A DNA stretch of 64,000 nt from an uncultured Saprospiraceae bacterium (lineage in GTDB: Bacteria > Bacteroidota > Bacteroidia > Chitinophagales > Saprospiraceae), in contig CALFWW010000101.1 of assembly GCA_937928575.1 (NCBI GenBank), forward strand, positions 1-64,000, written 5' to 3'. Position 1 is the first letter of the stretch; each line of letters begins with the position of its first letter. A model generated the notes under the pieces. It ran no database searches and was not told where the DNA came from. It saw nothing but the letters and a program-made list of their open reading frames with translations. Made by a program: the position numbers and the translations under genes. Positions 62,406-64,000 of this stretch are shown here, in pieces.

Positions 62406-63386
62406 ATGAAAGCAATACGGTGCATAAAACACGGACCACCATCAGACTTAGTGTACGAGGAAGTGCCAAATCTAAAACCGGGACCAAAAGAAGTGGTGAT
62501 GGCAGTGAAAGCATGTTCTTTAAATTTTCCAGACACGCTGATAATTCAAGGAAAATATCAATTCAAGCCTGACATGCCTTTTTCTCCGGGAAGTGATATT
62601 GCAGGAGTTATCAAAGAAATTGGTGCTGAAGTTAGAAACGTAAAAGTAGGAGATGAGGTCTTTGGATTTGTTGCGCACGGTGGATTTGCAGAACAGGTGA
62701 TTGTCAATGCAAAACAAGTCTTCCATAAATTACCTAACATGGATTTTCCGACTGCCGCTTCATTTATGATGGCGTATGGAACTTCTTATTACGCATTGAA
62801 AGATCGTGCAAATTTGAAAGAAGGAGAAACCTTAGTGGTACTTGGAGCATCAGGTGGAGTGGGTTTGGCTGCTGTTGAATTAGGAAAAATAATGGGTGCA
62901 AAAGTAATCGCGTGTGCATCCACCTCTGAAAAATTGGAGCTGTGTAAAAAACATGGTGCGGACGAACTCATCAATTACATGTCCGAAGATTTGAAAAAAA
63001 GAATCAAAGAATTGACCGATGGAAATGGCGCGGATGTTATTTATGATCCAGTAGGTGGAGATTTCTCAGAAGTGGCATTGAGAGCAGCTGCTTGGGAAGG
63101 CAGATATTTAGTGGTAGGTTTTGCAGCTGGCGACATTCCAAAAATCCCATTGAATTTGACACTCTTGAAAGGATGTCAGATTGTCGGTGTCTTTTGGGGC
63201 AGTTTCGCCATGAGAAATCCGAAAGGCAATATGCAAAACAGCATCGAGTTGATGACGATGTTCTCAGAAGGAAAACTCAAACCACATATTGACAAAATTT
63301 ATCCACTCAAAGAGGCACCTTTAGCACTTCAAGATATGATGGATCGGAAGGTGAAAGGAAAGGTGGTGATTACTACTGAAAAATAA
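62406..63386 (+). CDS. NADPH:quinone oxidoreductase-like MDR enzyme
   Basis: A 326-residue zinc-independent medium-chain reductase of the QOR group. PPSDLVYEEVPNLKPGP, SLNFPDTLIIQGKYQF, PFSPGSDIAGVIKEIG and GASGGVGLAAVELGK (NADPH motif) are characteristic, with NGADVIYDPVGGDFSE later. Such enzymes reduce quinones or enoyl groups by one or two electrons. In this location it may reduce an enone or enoyl-CoA-derived product. A palindromic unit follows its stop by 25 bp. Confidence 0.93.
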   Translation: MKAIRCIKHGPPSDLVYEEVPNLKPGPKEVVMAVKACSLNFPDTLIIQGKYQFKPDMPFSPGSDIAGVIKEIGAEVRNVKVGDEVFGFVAHGGFAEQVIVNAKQVFHKLPNMDFPTAASFMMAYGTSYYALKDRANLKEGETLVVLGASGGVGLAAVELGKIMGAKVIACASTSEKLELCKKHGADELINYMSEDLKKRIKELTDGNGADVIYDPVGGDFSEVALRAAAWEGRYLVVGFAAGDIPKIPLNLTLLKGCQIVGVFWGSFAMRNPKGNMQNSIELMTMFSEGKLKPHIDKIYPLKEAPLALQDMMDRKVKGKVVITTEK

Positions 63387-63411
63387 ATTATAAAATGAAA
63401 ATTTAAAATAG

Positions 63412-63455
63412 GACGACCATTGCGTATCCGTACAGATGTACACGCAATGGTCGTC
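63412..63455 (+). terminator. Palindromic spacer unit 4, possibly a terminator
   Basis: GACGACCATTGCGT (63412-63425) pairs perfectly over 14 bp with ACGCAATGGTCGTC (63442-63455). Position just after the QOR stop suggests a terminator, and AT-rich sequence follows, but there is no strict T-run. It is the best-conserved of the four units. Confidence 0.5.
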
Positions 63456-63498
63456 AATTTATATTTTTTAATTTATAATTTTCAATTCTCGCAGTTCG

Positions 63499-64000
63499 TT
63501 ATAATTTCGCAGCCAGATAAGCAGCCTGCTTAATAGCCCGCTTTGCATCCAAGCCTTTCGCATCCAAAGCGCCACCAATCACATGCAAATTTTCTTTTGG
63601 CAAATTTAAACCACTCGTAAATGGATTATAAGGTTCTTGACCGGCACAAATAATAACATTATCTACTTTGATGGTTTGCGTTTTGCCATGAGCTTTTACG
63701 GTAAGCCCATCATCCGTGATACTGACATATTCGCAATCAGAAAGCATATTCACTTGCTTCTTTTTCAAACTCATTCGGTGAATCCATCCCGTTGTTTTAC
63801 CCAAATTTTTTCCATGTTTTCCAACAGAGCGTTTGAGTAAATAAATGTCTCTTTCTGGAGGTGTATCGACAGGAGTCGCGGTAGCACCAGGTTTTTCGTA
63901 GCTCATATCTACGCCCCATTCTTTCATATATGGTGCAATTCCCATCGAATGATCTTCGGGGTGTGCTAAAAATTCAGCAACATCAAAACCAATTCCACCT
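63499..64000 (-). CDS. fadH: NADPH-dependent 2,4-dienoyl-CoA reductase (FadH-like), C-terminal part
   Basis: The visible 3' portion (about 166 residues) is cut by the window end. It contains GIGFDVAEFL of the FAD/NADP Rossmann domain at the window edge, IYLLKRSVGKHGKNLGKTTG then WIHR, VDNVIICAGQEPYNP, and ends VIGGALDAKGLDAKRAIKQA. These are the C-terminal features of DCR/FadH, the flavin and Fe-S enzyme that reduces 2,4-dienoyl-CoA in beta-oxidation of unsaturated acids. It supports the lipid role of the cluster. The 5' half is not in the window. Confidence 0.9.
   Translation of the reverse strand, partial: GGIGFDVAEFLAHPEDHSMGIAPYMKEWGVDMSYEKPGATATPVDTPPERDIYLLKRSVGKHGKNLGKTTGWIHRMSLKKKQVNMLSDCEYVSITDDGLTVKAHGKTQTIKVDNVIICAGQEPYNPFTSGLNLPKENLHVIGGALDAKGLDAKRAIKQAAYLAAKL

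Noticed and set aside
60282-63455. Integron attC sites
   Set aside because: The hairpins are palindromic but lack the GTT/AAC ends and core sites of attC, and no integrase is seen.
54928-64000. Biosynthetic (polyketide-type) gene cluster
   Set aside because: The reductases and dehydrogenases could suggest it, but there is no ketosynthase, acyl carrier protein or adenylation enzyme.

Overview
The window is AT-rich DNA from a member of the Bacteroidota, most likely a free-living aerobe of the Saprospiria type; the phylum is well supported, the lower rank is only a guess. The evidence is a 290-residue primary sigma factor lacking region 1.1, at least six secreted proteins with C-terminal type IX secretion (T9SS) sorting domains, TAnnTTTG-type promoters (for example before rpsO and ribA), few Shine-Dalgarno sites, and Bacteroidota families such as the SprB-repeat adhesin and DUF1684, DUF2490 and OmpA/SPOR proteins. 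About 49 protein genes, one tRNA-Arg(CCG) and one complete insertion sequence are called.

Layout. 0-7.5 kb: minus-strand genes for a fatty acid hydroxylase-like protein, a T9SS subtilase, a metal/cobalamin-receptor protein coupled to a DUF1684 protein, a beta-propeller protein and two membrane zinc metallopeptidases. 7.6-13.7 kb: ribA, a TPR histidine kinase, mazG, small membrane proteins and a GDPD-like enzyme. 13.8-25.2 kb: a giant SprB-repeat adhesin, then rpsO-pnp, then two tandem paralogous L-domain/LRR surface proteins. 25.2-33.7 kb: rpoD, small uncharacterised genes, purC, a LYS1-like dehydrogenase and several repeat-filled gaps. 33.7-46.3 kb: an OmpA-like protein and an unusual multi-barrel outer-membrane protein, galK, a transglutaminase, tRNA-Arg, an MFS exporter, OsmC and a thioredoxin-SPOR fusion. 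47-54.6 kb: a group II PLP decarboxylase, lpxD, a secreted arylsulfotransferase-like protein, a secreted DNase I-fold protein, a cytochrome c lipoprotein and a T9SS protein. 54.9-64 kb: a lipid/CoA gene cluster interrupted by an IS1182-like element.

The most interesting system is the last cluster. An ACAD10/11-type acyl-CoA dehydrogenase and a stand-alone ACAD10/11-type (LvaA-like) kinase lie with two short-chain dehydrogenases, two zinc-independent MDR reductases and a FadH-type 2,4-dienoyl-CoA reductase. By analogy with mammalian ACAD10/11 and Pseudomonas LvaA/LvaC, this predicts catabolism of 4-hydroxy (or 4-oxo) acyl-CoAs by phosphorylation followed by phosphate elimination.

The non-coding DNA is rich in structured repeats: a 188-bp element with terminal inverted repeats (two full copies and one cut by the window edge), a 0.33-0.40 kb dispersed repeat in inverted copies, a set of short palindromes in paired orientation, hairpin units in the CoA cluster, a heptamer tandem array, a second putative element with 19-bp inverted repeats, and two sites that could encode small RNAs. 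Start codons were revised for eleven genes where the longest frame was implausible.
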